Of a stretch of 64,000 nucleotides of DNA, positions 37,825 to 50,945 are shown in pieces. The stretch's first letter is position 1. Each line of letters opens with the position of its first letter. The notes under the pieces are model-generated. The model did not search any database, had not been told where the DNA came from, and saw only the letters and a program-made list of their open reading frames with translations. The stretch spans positions 284,217 to 348,216 of the forward strand of contig WBMW01000076.1 of NCBI GenBank assembly GCA_013396635.1, written 5' to 3'. The position numbers were made by a program, and so were the translations under genes. The stretch comes from Penelope pileata (lineage: Eukaryota; Chordata; Aves; Galliformes; Cracidae).

Positions 37825-38300
37825 ACTACACAGTACAAGAGAGACATGGATATACTGGAAAGAGTCCAAGGAAGGGCCACCAGGATTATGAAGGGACTGG
37901 AGCATCTCTCCCATAAGAAAAGTCTGAGAGAGTTGGGACTGTTCAGCCTGGAGAAGACACAACTCGGGAGGAATCTCATCAATGTCTACAAATACCTTAA
38001 GGGAGGATGCAAAGAGGATGGAGCCAGCCTCTTTTCACTGGTACACATTGCCAGGACAAGAGGAAGCAGGCACAAACTGGAACTCAGAAGGTTCCCTCTG
38101 AACACCAGGAAGCACTTCTGTGCTGTGTGGGTGACAGTACAGGTTGCCCAGAGAGGTTATGGAGTCTCCTCCTCAGAGATCTTCAAAAGTCACCTGGATG
38201 TGTTCCTTGGCACCCTGCTCTGGATGCCTCTTCTTGGACAGGCTAGGCCACGTGACTCCAAGAGGTCCCTTCCAGCCCAAATCATTCTGTGAATCTGTGG
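37825..38300 (+). mobile_element. CR1 LINE 3' portion
   Basis: Plus-strand CR1 covering the C-terminal end of ORF2 and the 3' UTR. The translation from about 37840 reads YKRDMDILERVQGRATRI, the family's 'YKKDIEVLERVQRRATK' block, then LRELGLFSLEKTQLGRNLI, typical of the region after the RT domain. The frame stays open to 38292, unusually long for a dead copy. The 3' tail ends CATTCTGTGAATCTGTGG, a variant octamer pair. The element is 5'-truncated at about 37825. Its last 273 bases plus 65 bases of flank are repeated after the N at 38366. Confidence 0.93.
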
Positions 38301-38365
38301 TTAAATGCCAGGTAAGTTAACATCCATAACTTAGCAGAATTCGAAATCATCAGCCCGACATCTAT
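38028..38365 (+). repeat. 338-bp exact repeat, first copy
   Basis: From CCTCTTTTCACTGG to CCGACATCTAT. Compared by eye, it is identical base for base to 38367-38704. The unit spans the 3' part of the CR1 and about 65 bases of non-CR1 flank, so it is not a second retrotransposition. Confidence 0.95.
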
Positions 38366-38366
38366 N
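38366..38366. other. single N, contig junction
   Basis: A lone N between two identical 338-bp copies. This is the pattern expected when two contigs with unmerged overlapping ends are abutted by a scaffolder. Confidence 0.9.
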
Positions 38367-38704
38367 CCTCTTTTCACTGGTACACATTGCCAGGACAAGA
38401 GGAAGCAGGCACAAACTGGAACTCAGAAGGTTCCCTCTGAACACCAGGAAGCACTTCTGTGCTGTGTGGGTGACAGTACAGGTTGCCCAGAGAGGTTATG
38501 GAGTCTCCTCCTCAGAGATCTTCAAAAGTCACCTGGATGTGTTCCTTGGCACCCTGCTCTGGATGCCTCTTCTTGGACAGGCTAGGCCACGTGACTCCAA
38601 GAGGTCCCTTCCAGCCCAAATCATTCTGTGAATCTGTGGTTAAATGCCAGGTAAGTTAACATCCATAACTTAGCAGAATTCGAAATCATCAGCCCGACAT
38701 CTAT
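38367..38704 (+). repeat. 338-bp exact repeat, second copy
   Basis: Exact copy of 38028-38365; its CR1-derived part ends at about 38639. Probably a false duplication in the assembly. If so, the true locus is 339 bases shorter. Confidence 0.93.
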
Positions 38705-41700
38705 GAAGGGCTATGAGAACACAGCCTTACAGGGTAAAAAGTAACACCAGCAGCCCTGTTTGCATCATTTTTTCTCATCTTTGTTCTACCTCAGTGGTCA
38801 CTTAAGACTTTCCAGCAAGATGAATGTTGAGTTGCACCAGAGTCAATGAGAATTATTTGTCTTTGTGCATAATACCATCTTATCTTCAGTGTAAAGCTGT
38901 GATTAAAAAATAATCAATCACCTCTGTTTGTGGATCAGATTGTTTTGTTGGCTTCTAAATGCCATTTATCAATGTTACCTGGGTTATTGAAGAGTTTTCT
39001 GTGACTATTAAAGACCATCAAAGAAAACAATGTGATCTTACCTGTTCCTTAAGCATAAATTTTGATTGGAATACATTGTGTGTATTCATTGGGTTCTACA
39101 ATCTGGAGAAACTAAAACATTAAGAAGTAATGGTCTGTAACAGAATTCTCTCATGGAATTTCTGCTCAAACTCAATTCCTATGGAGAAAGAAATAATAAG
39201 GTCTTTGTTTTTCATGATCCCTACTTTGTCTGTGACTTTCCAAAATGCTCACGGTTGTTAGGAGAAGAGTGTAATTTAATTAACACCATCTGGTAAAAGC
39301 ACAATCTTCCAGCAAATAAAAACGTGCAGTATCTTCACCATGTAGATATATTGCTGTGCCCTGTCTGCTATAGCAGGTTTGTAACCACCTAGGAAAAGTA
39401 AGTCTCTGCAGAGTCTGCACTCTGGAGAGGCTCAGCACAGTTAAAAACAGTTTGGTTAAAATACTGCTGCAAATAAATAACAAGTACAAGTTATAGCATA
39501 CAAGTAACACTGAGAAATCTTGGGTAATTCAAGCTTCAGGCTTCACAACAATCTGCAGAAAATTTTTACTTTTGTTCGAGGAGCTTTTTTATTTCTTCTT
39601 CTCATTTGTTTTCTTGCATCAGTACTGCTAGTTTCCCTGATCCTTGCCCTTAGTTTTGCCATTTTGCTGTAACTATCATAGAGGTATCAAATGCAGGGTG
39701 CATAGTTTTTTACACAGGTGTGCTTTCACAGAAGGCATAGTTTAAGTCCCAGACCATAAACTTAAGTGTGTTTGAAAGACAAGAAGAGAATTTGTATTGT
39801 AAAGTTACTTCAAAATATGTATTTAGTCAGTTTGGGGCAACATCCCAACATGCTCTGTTCAGACACAGTATGTGGAGATGGAGTTTATCTTAGATAGAAA
39901 GTTGAAACTGCAACATTGTTTAGCAGCACTGTCTGAATACTGACTCTTTTCCCTCTTTCTTTCTAGTAGAAGTGGAAAATCATCTTCCAATTCTTCCATT
40001 AGAAATATAAAATGCAATTCTTCTTGTGTGTAAAAACATTCCTAAGGGAATACAAAGCATTCCTTCAAATTTTGGCTGGATAATGAAAATGAGGATAAAG
40101 AGGTAGAAGGAGTAGAGCAATATCTAGATGGTTAAAATGGCAGTAAGGAAGATTAAGCAAGTTGATAGCACCACTCAGAATTTTGCAAACTGTTAGAATG
40201 TCTTAGCAAATAAGGGCATATATTTTCGTTAGAGAATGTTCCTTTTTTTTCTGTGCTCCTCTGTATTTAATCATAGATTTTCATAGGTGTTATATCTTGC
40301 AGTAGACAGCCCTTGTGCAATAACTTTGTCTATGATGTTTCAAAAACTTAAGTATCTAACATATAAGTTAAATTCTCCATTTTCAGTGGCATGTTAATCT
40401 CTAGACTCTAATAGATATCTCTGGACTTCTAATGTACTCTGAGGTTGAAGTGGAAAAGACAGCAGCTGCTTTTGATGACATTCATTGAAACTCTGACAGA
40501 TGGTGATGAACAATGTGAAATCAGTGTTTCCTGAAAACATTTTATAATTGAGGATGTTTACTGCCTGATTTGTCACCAGCACTCCAGTAAAAACATGTAG
40601 ATTTATGCTATGATATTACAGTTTGCCTTTGTGAAATGTAATTCATTGGATTCATTATTTCAGTAGTGTGTTGGAGTAGCTGATATCTCCAGCATAGTTT
40701 GGAGATAAGTAATACTAGCATTGTCCTTACAGATATGCACAAGACACGGAGACAAAGGATAAATTTATTTAAACAACAACAAATTAGCCGTGCCAGCAGA
40801 ATTTTGCTGCCTTGCGTGGGGATTTATGAAAATGTGCTTGCTTAATTGTTTCTTTCACCTTGGCTGTCTCAATCGCCCTATCTGGTGCTATCCTGTGTTT
40901 TTTACTTAGTTACAGTAAAAATATATCTTCCAGGGATGTTTCTAGCACTCCAAGCAGTACAAGGCGAAAGAATTTTTCCAACATTCCTGAAATTTGATCT
41001 GTGGTGTCAAAACCAATGACCTTCCAAGAGCATTGCATCACACCTCCTTACTAAGTATTTTGTCTGTGTTCACTATGGTAAAAATAGGTTGACTTTTCAT
41101 ATTTTTATGAGTAACTCTACTATATTGGGTAATAAATATATCATCCAACATATAAATAAAAAATAAAGAACAATAAAGAGTGTATACTTAATCTGCTCCT
41201 TGAATACCACACTGGTCTTCTGAAAGTGGAATAAAATGATTGCAATATGCCCTGCAGGATGATCTTTCCTGTTCTCGGCATGTCTATTACAATAAATAGC
41301 AGAGAACTTTGAACAGAGAATAATACCTTTTGCTTTTTTTTTTCTTTATTTTTTCTTTTCACGTACTTGTCTAGTGAAGCATGGATTTTGTTTGGATTCT
41401 GATGATAATAAGGTGCTAGAACACAGTAGCTGGGAGCATTAGGTTGAGGAAGTCGAAGGTAACATTGTGAAGAAGAGACTATTTCCGTATTAGTACGTGC
41501 AGTTATTTCTGGGTTTCTCACATTATAAACAGATTTTGAAAAATCTAATATGTTCCAAAAACTATTCAAGACCTCAGAAACTTGTACTGTAGCAAGATCC
41601 TAAAGCAGCACAATCTTTTTAGCTTACCAAAGAAACAGTTATGAGGGGAGTCAATAGTCACCTGCACAGAGAGGTCTTTGATGGTAAAGAGCTCTTTAAT

Positions 41701-44700
41701 CTTGCAGTCTGTGTTATACTGAATTCTCTGGTTATGAGCGTATGCTGGAGAAATTAATCTTGACATTAAGGTTCAGGTTTGTAAATAAAGGCAGGTAGTC
41801 ATTGCAACAGCTTCACGAGAAGCATGATGAACTTGCTGGGTCTAAATAATTCTCAAGTTGAGATTTGTATTTCAAGTATGTAAGATTTAGCCCAACCAAA
41901 GATGGCAGAGAAATTATTTGAATTAAATTCTGTGATTTCTATTGCGAAGGACGCTGGACTGGAGAATATTATCTGTCCTTTCTGACACTAAAATCGATGA
42001 ACCTAGAACTAGAATATATAACAGACTGGTTTGAACATAAATCGCAGATTTTTAACAGAGTAGTGGCAGGATAAAGTGTCCTTTAAGTAAGTGTAAATGT
42101 ACTTTATGAACACTTAAAAGGCACTTTACGCTGCTTGAGTAGTGTGAAAAGGCCTTGTTATAGTGACAGTATATGCATGCTTCTTTGGAAATAAAAGGAA
42201 CACTCCTCATCATCTAGTGTGACTTTCAGCAGAACCCACGCTATGAAACTTCATACAGTAGTTTCCACACCAAGCCCAATGACATGTACTTGATCTTTTG
42301 GAAAGGCATTGTGCTTTATGTCTTCTGATCAGCTTCTTGATCCCCTTTGCTTAAATCTAGCACATCTCTAAATTTCAGTTTAAATTTCAAGTTTCAGTGA
42401 GGAGCGCTGACAGCATACCTAGTGCCAGGTATGTTGATGTTTTTAATATCATTTTCCCATTTGGAAAATGTCCGTTGCTGGTTGTAACCCAAATCACTCA
42501 CCAGTTGTGCTTTCCCGGGTCATATTTCTTTTGTACAATCTAGCACTCAGAATCCCTTTCCTTTCATTTGAGTAGTCTTCTTCCTTTTCATCCTGTGTTT
42601 TTGCCTACACAGGATCAATACCGGAGCTGCTATTGTCTATCTTTTCAAAAAATACAGCAAGTTTTTTGAATTTATGAGCCAAAGCTTCAGATATCTTAAG
42701 TCATTTCTCTCCCACAGACAGGCTGAACATTCTCCCAGGCTATAGTGAAGTTCATAAAACTGCTTTCTGCTCTTTTATGTTTAAGAGCTGCTGTATTTTT
42801 ACAGATAATATTAGCTGTAATGTTATTTATTATTATTTAACAAATATTTGATGATAATTACATAGAGGTTATAAATATTTATTAGTAATTGTAAGGCTGT
42901 AACAACTGACTTGTTCAATAGCAGACTTTTCGAAGTGAAAATGAAAAGTAATAATCAACACTAAAGCTAACAGGATATCTATCTAGAGCAGTTTGGAGCA
43001 ATCCCTCCTTTATTTTTTTAGTCCAAACTTTCCTTTTATCTCCTTCATAAGAGGTGTAGAAAAGTGGAAAATTATATCATCTACTGTAGGTATCTTATGT
43101 TGGATTTCCATCTTTTCTGTTCTAAAGAGTAGTAGAAATTAGAGGAGTGTAAGAATCTATACTACATGGGGCCCCCACCATTATATCAAACCACATTGTC
43201 TTACTCTCAGGCATGTTACAATTGCCTTAAAACATTGTCAGCTTCAGGATTATGTTTTGTCCCATTACAGAGGGGAACCAGTTAATCTTGTAAGTGTAGT
43301 GACAATGTGGGAACTGGATCAGGCTCTAAGACATAAATCTAATGCCATTAGATAGACTCATAGAGGTTTCTCAATAGCAGTTTGCCAGACTGTCTGGCAC
43401 AGGCCCACGAAATTGAACACAAGTTTGGCAGCACGATTCTCAAGTATCACTTTCAAGGAAGAAAATAATTAATTTAATCTTTTTATTTAATTCCTTGTAT
43501 TTCATTTATTTTCATCACTATTTACTTTGTGTAAATGTATTCACTTTCTGTCTCTCTGCCACTGGCTTCCACATCATAAGTATTTTTGCAGAAGGAAATA
43601 TCTTGACTTAGTGTCTAAAAATAAATTCTTGCAAGCGCTTTGTGAGTGGGAATGCTGGAATCTATTAAAGGTTATTTTCTTTCTATAGCAACAATAATTT
43701 CTACTGGGTGTCGTCCAGCTGCTTTCCTGAAGCTGAAGAAGGTTCCAATTTGTTGAGGGAAATATTTTAGCTACAAAGCACTGATGAAGGCTGGAAATTA
43801 AGATAAAGTCAGTGGAGAAGTAACTTGTGGGAGAAGTACTTTTACACACTGCTCTGCTAAGACAGTGAAACAGCTATCCGTGCTCATGGGGAAAAAGAGA
43901 AAAGGAGGCCTTTTACCTTTGCCAGGGTAGTATCTACAAGAAGGTGCTTTTGCTGTGAAGGTCTGCAAGACCTTCCCCAAATGCCATCTTTGGTGTCTGT
44001 GGTAAATAAGTGAAGATGAGGGGAAAATAATGTGTGGGTGAAAATGAAAATGTCACAGAAGAACATGGTGGAATGAGTTCTCATCTGAACTGGAACTTTG
44101 AATTTTAAATGTTAGTAATTATCAAATTATTGTTTGTTTGTTTGTTTACTGACTACAGTATTTCACCTAACTCCTTTTCTATTTGTGTAATCAATATATT
44201 AATGTTACATGTTTTGAAACTAGTTCTTCATACCATGTGCTGAAAGAGTAGGTAGATATAAAAAGATGATCATAAAGAACATGTTACATAGAACTTGAAA
44301 ATCTCAAATGATAGGGATTACTGATGGACTTTTGAAGTTTTGCCAAACATTACCTAAGTGATGTTTATGGATTGATACACACATAGGATACTTTGTGTGG
44401 GAAAACTCAATAAATCTATCTGAAAGTTCCTGAATTCCTAATTAGCAGAGTGCATTATAGAGGCTTTTTGGCTTTTTGTGGGAGAGAAAACAGTGATATA
44501 CTTCTCAGCAAACCACCATGAACTTTCCAGGAATTAATCTCAAACAAAAACAGAGAAAGAAAACCCCTGTCAGGTACTGGGACACTTCTCGTAATGCTTC
44601 TTCCCAGATTTCTCAGGTACGTACAACACTGCATCAGTCTGAAGAGCAGAGTGCTAAAAAAAGGCTCAGAGCTCTTCACAGAACTTCTTCCTTTCTTTTC

Positions 44701-46984
44701 TCACACAGTATGATCTGTGGCTTTAAAGTTCAATGATAGAAAACTTTCTGTCATTTTTGTCTGGATGGTGTGACTTGTTGGATATTATTTATTATGGCAT
44801 TTCATATGTACATGTGCCAGACAAGCTACCAGCAAAAAGTGTAATCCTCAGCAAAAACTGAAAATATCTCATGAAGAGAGATAAAGAGAAAAATTGTGCT
44901 AACAATAAGGAAGACAATGGTTGAGTTTTAAAAAGAAATAATTGAGTCATTTTAGCTAGGAACACTTCTTCAAAGCTGCAAGAAAAATTGTTTTTAATGT
45001 TATGACTAAAATCAAGCGCTAATAGCCAAGGTTTTAGAATTAATCAGCTGGCTTCTGATGGTAGTGCTCAAAATCTATGCTACGCACTGGATATGTTCAA
45101 CAGAAGGATTCCTGTATTTAATAGAGTTAGCTACTCAGAGTGACTGTCATAGTAATTTATACCTTGTAGATTAAATTCATATTTATTATTACTACAACTT
45201 CTCAAATGTGCTTGTTTTTTCACACAGATGCAGTCCAGAAAATCAAGTTAATGTATCAAAGTTTTATAATTCCTGCTTTCAGAGAAAGTGGATAAATATT
45301 TCAGTAAATACTTCCCAAACAATTAATTATTCTGCAAAAGAAGGCTCACTTTATTCTTTCTCAGTCATTCAGTATTAAAAATCCATTTAGACCTTTACTG
45401 AAAACTTCTGTTTACTGTCATCTGACATATTAAGACCTCTTCATACAACATGTATTTGCCTTCAGCACTGAAAAAGGAATGATCAAACTTCACAGAGCCA
45501 AAACTAAGGTAAAAAATGCTCAAATGAAACCAAGTAAAGTGTAAAAGAAATTTAGGGGAAGAAGTCTGGTTTATGCTTATCCAGAAAATCTGTACTCAGA
45601 GAATAGAAATGTTGATCACTTGAAGCAATTTTTAGTGGATAAGAAAAAGTGATGCTACTCATCACTTCTATCACATTTAAATAGGATAAATATACACTAT
45701 GTGTCTCTTACAGCACTCTACCAAACTACTTCACAGATCATTTTAACATGCAATAAGCTATGACCAACACTAATACATTGTAGTGATTTAGAAACAAGGG
45801 AATGAAAAAAAATCAATACATGCATACTAAGTTATAGATGTCCTAAGTGACAAATGACATACGTTGCTGATCAATGTTTCAGTTCAAAATATGACAACAG
45901 GTCAGCAACCTAGTAAACATTATGATATTCTACAATTTTTTTAATGCACCACATGATTTCTGCTTTAATCAATACAGCCTCTTGGAAGATGATGTGCTAA
46001 TCTCGTTTAGGTTTGGTGAGAAATAAACAAAACGCGTTTCAGATAGTTCTTTAAGTTCCTTCCATGACTTTGAAGCATTAAATGAATATTTCACTCAGAA
46101 AAAGTGGGTGTAAAATGAGATATAGCTCACCTCATATGATTTAATAGATCACTATTTGTGTATTCTCATACCTCCTTCCATGAAAATTTACTGCACAATA
46201 CAGATTTGAAACAGAAACCTTTTGCTAAACCTTGGCGGAATAGTGAGTACATGCTGCTTCTCAGTTGGCTGAGGGCATCAGTTTGCAGCACAGCAGGCCA
46301 CAGTGAGTTGTGTTACAGCGTTTATAGAAGTGCTAAAAAGTGCTACAGACATGCAGTTTCTATCCTCTTTTTGATTACTGACACTTGTACCTAACTCAGG
46401 GAAAAACAGACACCTCTGTAATGGACATAAGACTACTGATGATAGACTTTATTTTCTTCATTATTTTACTCCTTAGAAGTAATTCACAGATTCCCATGCA
46501 CATGCACTCTGTAGGTAATGAGACAAGTTATCTCTGGAATATATCACAAAATTATGGGTATAAAAATGTGAAACAAACCACTGGGAATCTACCTAGACTG
46601 GATGAAGGAGTATTACAGCTGGAGTTTAACTTTGGCAGTCCTTTAACCCTCAGCACAGCCTTCTGAAAGAGAAAGGATGCAATTTCACCCTTACAGTCAG
46701 ATGACAAGTATATTTGCAAGTAAAACATAAAGAGACAGAGAAGTAAAAAACAAAACTATGTCTTGGTGCATGACTTATGCCTTGTGATTCACTGATCAAA
46801 GTAATCAAAGTATCATGGTAGAAGCAAGAATACAAGATAGAGGTATCCCAAGAAGCCAACTGCTGCTGATTTGTGCAGGCTGTACCACCACATATTCAGG
46901 GATGGAAGCACACCTGGTTTAGGTTTATATTCTTTTTTCTTTCCATTCTTTACGTCGTACTTTCTTCTTCTTTCTGCACTGCAG
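38705..46984. other. long unassigned AT-rich stretch
   Basis: About 8.3 kb without a recognised gene or repeat. Simple sequence includes a (TTTG) run at 44131-44148. A 19-bp perfect inverted repeat (GAAGGTCT / AGACCTTC, 3-base loop) is at 43957-43975. Short open frames occur on both strands without motifs. Confidence 0.45.
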
Positions 46985-47523
46985 CCATGGTCCCAGGTGA
47001 GTATCTCCAGCTTCACAAAGTACTGTTCCAGTCTGTACTCCTGGTGGCAGCATTAAAATGCAGTCGTGTCACAGGCAAGGAACCTATGCCTTGAGTACCA
47101 TACCTGCTGGACCAAGACCAAGACAGGTCAGCATGCATGGTGATCTACTGTTTAATGCAGAAGTTGGCCAAGTGGCAAGTTACCCAAACCAAAGAGGCCT
47201 CTCTGCAGGGTGGAAGAGGCAGAGATGCCCTGAAATCACCTCCTCTCCCACCCCAGCGTCTTCAGCTGCAGGTAGAAGACCTAGCTCTGGCTCTATAACA
47301 ACTAAAACTTGTATCACTACAATTACAGTGAAAATGTATAACTAGAATAGGATTCGTCCTCCCTTGTACCTCTTAAGTCTGTTCTGTTTCTCACTCTGTA
47401 AAATGCAGAATCATAGTAACTTGACAGATAAAGAGAAAATGCCATACTTCTGCAATTGCTTTGAATAATACCTGTAATACCTTACATATTGCATACAAGA
47501 ACCAGTTCTTCACTGTCATTCAG

Positions 47524-47630
47524 GTTTCTCGGGCTTCTCTTGTTGACTGTAAAATAAGAGGTGGTCCAAAATATGTGTTATGCCCAGACAACAGCCGCAT
47601 CAGATTCTATGATATCTGTGTTGGAGCCAG
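47524..47630 (+). CDS. candidate 107-nt coding exon
   Basis: Bounded by an acceptor with a fair pyrimidine tract (TTCTTCACTGTCATTCAG) and a donor GCCAG followed by GTAGAC. Only one frame is open, phase 0 at the start and phase 2 at the end, with a stop formed only by the intronic TAG. The reading includes DCKIRGGPKYVLCPDN and three cysteines in 35 residues, which looks like an extracellular or disulfide-bonded segment. I do not recognise the family. A 12-nt possible microexon at 46985-46996 (between a strong acceptor and a consensus GTGAGT donor) would join in phase. A chance open frame is possible. Confidence 0.27.
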
Positions 47631-50373
47631 GTAGACAAGACAAATTTATCTTTGCTCTGACTATTAATTTAATCTGAACTCGACATGGGTGGTTGTGTAA
47701 CAGTTATTTAGCAAGTCTACTTACGATGACTTTGCTGATTTTATGTGTCCTCAGGAAGACAGTCTTTAAAATGTGCCAGAATTAATCTTTTGGTGATCTT
47801 TGTATTCATATTGTCCCTCATTTATTTTTGCTATTGGAAAGATGGATGGTTTGTTTTGACATAAGAGAAAAATGGATTTTGTTTGTAGCAATAACTATGA
47901 AGAATTCTAAGTTTATGAAAGGCTAGTCTTTCACATTGCATTAAGGAAATATTTAATGACTGAAGGAATCATTATACTGTTCTATTTAAAAAAAACAAAC
48001 ACATATATCTGACTTTTTTCTGTGGATTTTTTTTTAATAAACACATATAGTATTTGTTCTCATATACAGTTTTCTTTGCCAAAACAAATTATTTTATTTA
48101 TCTCTGTGAAAACTATCAGAAAGCCCTTGTGTAACATATACAGTAGTGTGACTCTTCTCAAACGAAAACAAAACAAAGCAAACAAAAAAATTCTAGATTA
48201 ATAAATTAATGTAATAAATATCCTTGGAAACATAGCAGATTGAAAAGTGCTAATATAGTCATTTCTGGCAGGGATTGCTTTTACATTTTCTCTAAATACA
48301 TCTGCTTTACGGTCATTTTTTAAAGTATCTTACAACTCAGTAGGACAGAAGTTTACATTTAACATAAAAGTGACATTCTTAGAAATGAACTCTCATGTGT
48401 GATCTCTTCCCTGGTATCAGCACCCATATTTTATTTGCAGAGGGACAGAATCCCTTTAACTCTTCAGCTGTAACTCATCAAGAATTGCAGCTGTTGCCCA
48501 CTATATGAATGCTGTACACAAGGTTATGATGCTTCTAATTCATAAAATAACGTAAATACATGGCAAACAAACAAAACAAAACAGAACCAAGCCAAGCCAA
48601 AAACAAACAAACAAACAAACATGCCTACTAGATGTCTTTTTAAACTTACAGTGCATCTGAGATAAAATTGAAAACCTATGGGACATAATGGCATAAAATT
48701 AACTTAAAAGATGTTTGCACATGTATTTTCATATGCAGTGTGACCTCCAAGAAGAATGTTGGCTGGACAGTGGTGCCTTCCATGGGCTTGCAGATAAAAA
48801 TACTAAAATACTAGCCTTAATCATACTGCTCTGTGTATTTTAACACACATTTAAAATAGTCAGAGAAGATAAGTAGTTTAATATATTTCTGTTGATCAAC
48901 TCCCACCCCAAAATTCTCTGTGAAAGAATTCACTGAAGCCCTAAAATACTCCGACTTTAATAACTAAGAATAAGTACAAAAGGTTTATCTAGTATAGCAC
49001 ATTTAAGGAATCAATAAAGACCATTAGCTGTTTTAATTAAAAGCAGACAATAGACAGCCTTCAAGTCAAAACTTCAGCAACTTCACTTATCTCCCCAGAC
49101 TAGTCCTGCCAGAAAAAAATAGTACTTTGGAAATATGAACAATTGAAACCTCTTTGATTGCCATTGCTAATGAAGAAATGAACCAGGGAAACACCAACCA
49201 GTGCCTGTTTGTCTTCAGAAGATAATCACAATTGCTAATTTTGGTTACTTGCTTGCTTTCAGTACTGTATGATCTTTGTTTCTTGCTAGAGTCATATTGA
49301 TCTTCCATCACACAACAATTTTTCAATTACTTAGCATGCTGACAGGGCAGCGATGTCACAATGGATGTGGGCAATTAAGCAGTCAGCATGGTGAGAGGCA
49401 TACGATTTACACCATGTCACTTTTTATAGATAAAGTTATTGATGAGGTGCATATACTTGAGTCTTCATGTACCTTGGAGCAGAATTGTTGAGTATTATTT
49501 AGGAATTCCCAAACTAGAAAAGTGATGGGCACATTTTGCTGCTGTCATAATTTTATTAATTCACTGCTACTTTTAAAAGATTTTTATTTTGCTGTTTAGA
49601 AGATAAATAAGTGTATATCCACAATTGACCCAGAAATCTATGAGATATGCTCGCTTCTTTCACACCACAAATATTTATGCAAACAGCTTGCATCATCCCT
49701 AAAATTTGCCAAAGAAATGGAAGTTCTGAAATCTTGTTATCCCTTCATTAGGATGTTCAATGGGTTGGCAAGGTTCATTAAAGGCATTTCCATACTTCTC
49801 AGAGACTTTTGTAATGTAAATAGAAAGGTTTCATATGCATGCATACACATCACCAACCTAAACTAATCCAGAGTAACAGTTCAAACTCAGGCAACTTTCC
49901 ACCTCAAATGGTGATGAGACCAGCTTCCTGTAACCTCCTCTATCCTCTTCTCTGAAGCTTGACTGTGCCTCTCAAACTCTGAATATATCATTAATTGGGG
50001 AAAGCACATGAAATTAAGTACTCTCAATAAAGTGTGATTCATTCAGTATAGTAACTATGAACTGTGTGTACCTCCAAGAGTCAGGCGGAAGAGTAACAAG
50101 ATAAGTCATAGGAAGTGATGGAGCCTGTCAAGGTTTACAAGTTAGACATGTCAGCCTGGCTTATTTCCCTTCCCCTTCTGAGTAGAGTCCTAAACTTGCA
50201 GTCTGCATTCCTGTTCTCTTACAAATTAGCAATCCTGGGGCAAATCCTTTACTGTCTCCTTTTGTTCTCCTCTGTTTTATCTCTGGTATACTTAGAATGG
50301 GTGACAATAGGCTCTGCAGTCCTGAAGGCTGTGATGACCTTGAATCAAAAGCAACTTCATGTTGAGATGAATC
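47631..50373. other. unassigned AT-rich sequence
   Basis: No recognised gene or repeat family. A CAAA/CAAAA-rich simple tract lies at 48562-48620. Confidence 0.45.
48562..48620. repeat. CAAA/CAAAA-rich simple repeat
   Basis: Consists of AAACAAAC and AAAACAAAAC units with an internal CCAAGCCAAGCC interruption, ending in at least four perfect CAAA units. Confidence 0.85.
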
Positions 50374-50560
50374 ATCATAGAATCATAGAATGGCTTGGGT
50401 TGAAAGAGACCACAAAGGTCATCTACGTCCAACCCCCCTGCCAAGGACAGGTTTGCCAACCTCTAAATCAGGCATTAAATCAGGTTGCCCAAGGCCCCAT
50501 CCAACCTGGCCTTGAACACCTCCAGGAAGGGAGGATCCACAACTTCTCTGGGTAACCTGA
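50374..50560 (-). mobile_element. CR1 LINE 3' end fragment
   Basis: The plus strand starts ATCATAGAATCATAGAATGG, the reverse complement of two perfect CR1 octamers. It continues with 'cttgggttgaaagagacc', CAACCCCCCTGCCAAGGACA and CCATCCAACCTGGCCTTGAA. This is the classic galliform-type CR1 3' UTR. Intact octamers and low divergence make it one of the younger copies in the window. It is truncated at about 50560. Confidence 0.95.
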
Positions 50561-50684
50561 GTTGGAGGTGAGCTGCTGCAGCCACACTGATCCTATAGCC
50601 ACATTTGACTTCTTCATGCCAGGCTCCCTTTCCAGAGTGGCTCAAGGTGTCATGCACCCCTGCAATGCAGGGCAGCGACTGCTA

Positions 50685-50945
50685 GGGCTATGAGGGAGCC
50701 TAGAGGAGGCTGACAGGAGGCCTCATGGCTGCCTACAGCTTCCTCACGAGGGAGGCAGAGGGGCAGCGCTGATCTCCGCTCTCTGGAGATAGGACCCAAG
50801 GGCTTGGCATGGAGCTGTGTCAGGGGAGGGTCAGGCTGGGGATTAGGACAAGGTTCTTCACCAGAGGGTGATGTGGCACTGGAACAGGCTCCCCAGGGCA
50901 AGGTCATGGCACTGAGCTGCCGGGGTTCAAGAAGCATTCATCTGA
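50685..50945 (+). mobile_element. CR1 LINE 3'-region fragment, opposite orientation to its neighbour
   Basis: Plus-strand CR1. It runs from GCTGACAGGAGGCCTCATGG through CTACAGCTTCCTCACGAGGG, a GAGCTGTGTCAGGGGAGG block and AAGGTTCTTCACCAGAGGGT to GGCACTGGAACAGGCTCCCC. It ends near 50945 at 'ttcaagaagcattca' without the terminal octamers, so it is truncated at both ends. It sits about 125 bases from the minus-strand fragment at 50374-50560, with the broken ends facing each other. Confidence 0.9.

Noticed and set aside
37822..38292. 156-codon plus-strand open frame
   Set aside because: It is the C-terminal ORF2 remnant and tail of a CR1 LINE, not a host gene.
50115..50555. 146-codon hydrophobic open frame
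   Set aside because: Its right half reads through a minus-strand CR1 fragment; the hydrophobic left half comes from T-rich sequence with no family signature.
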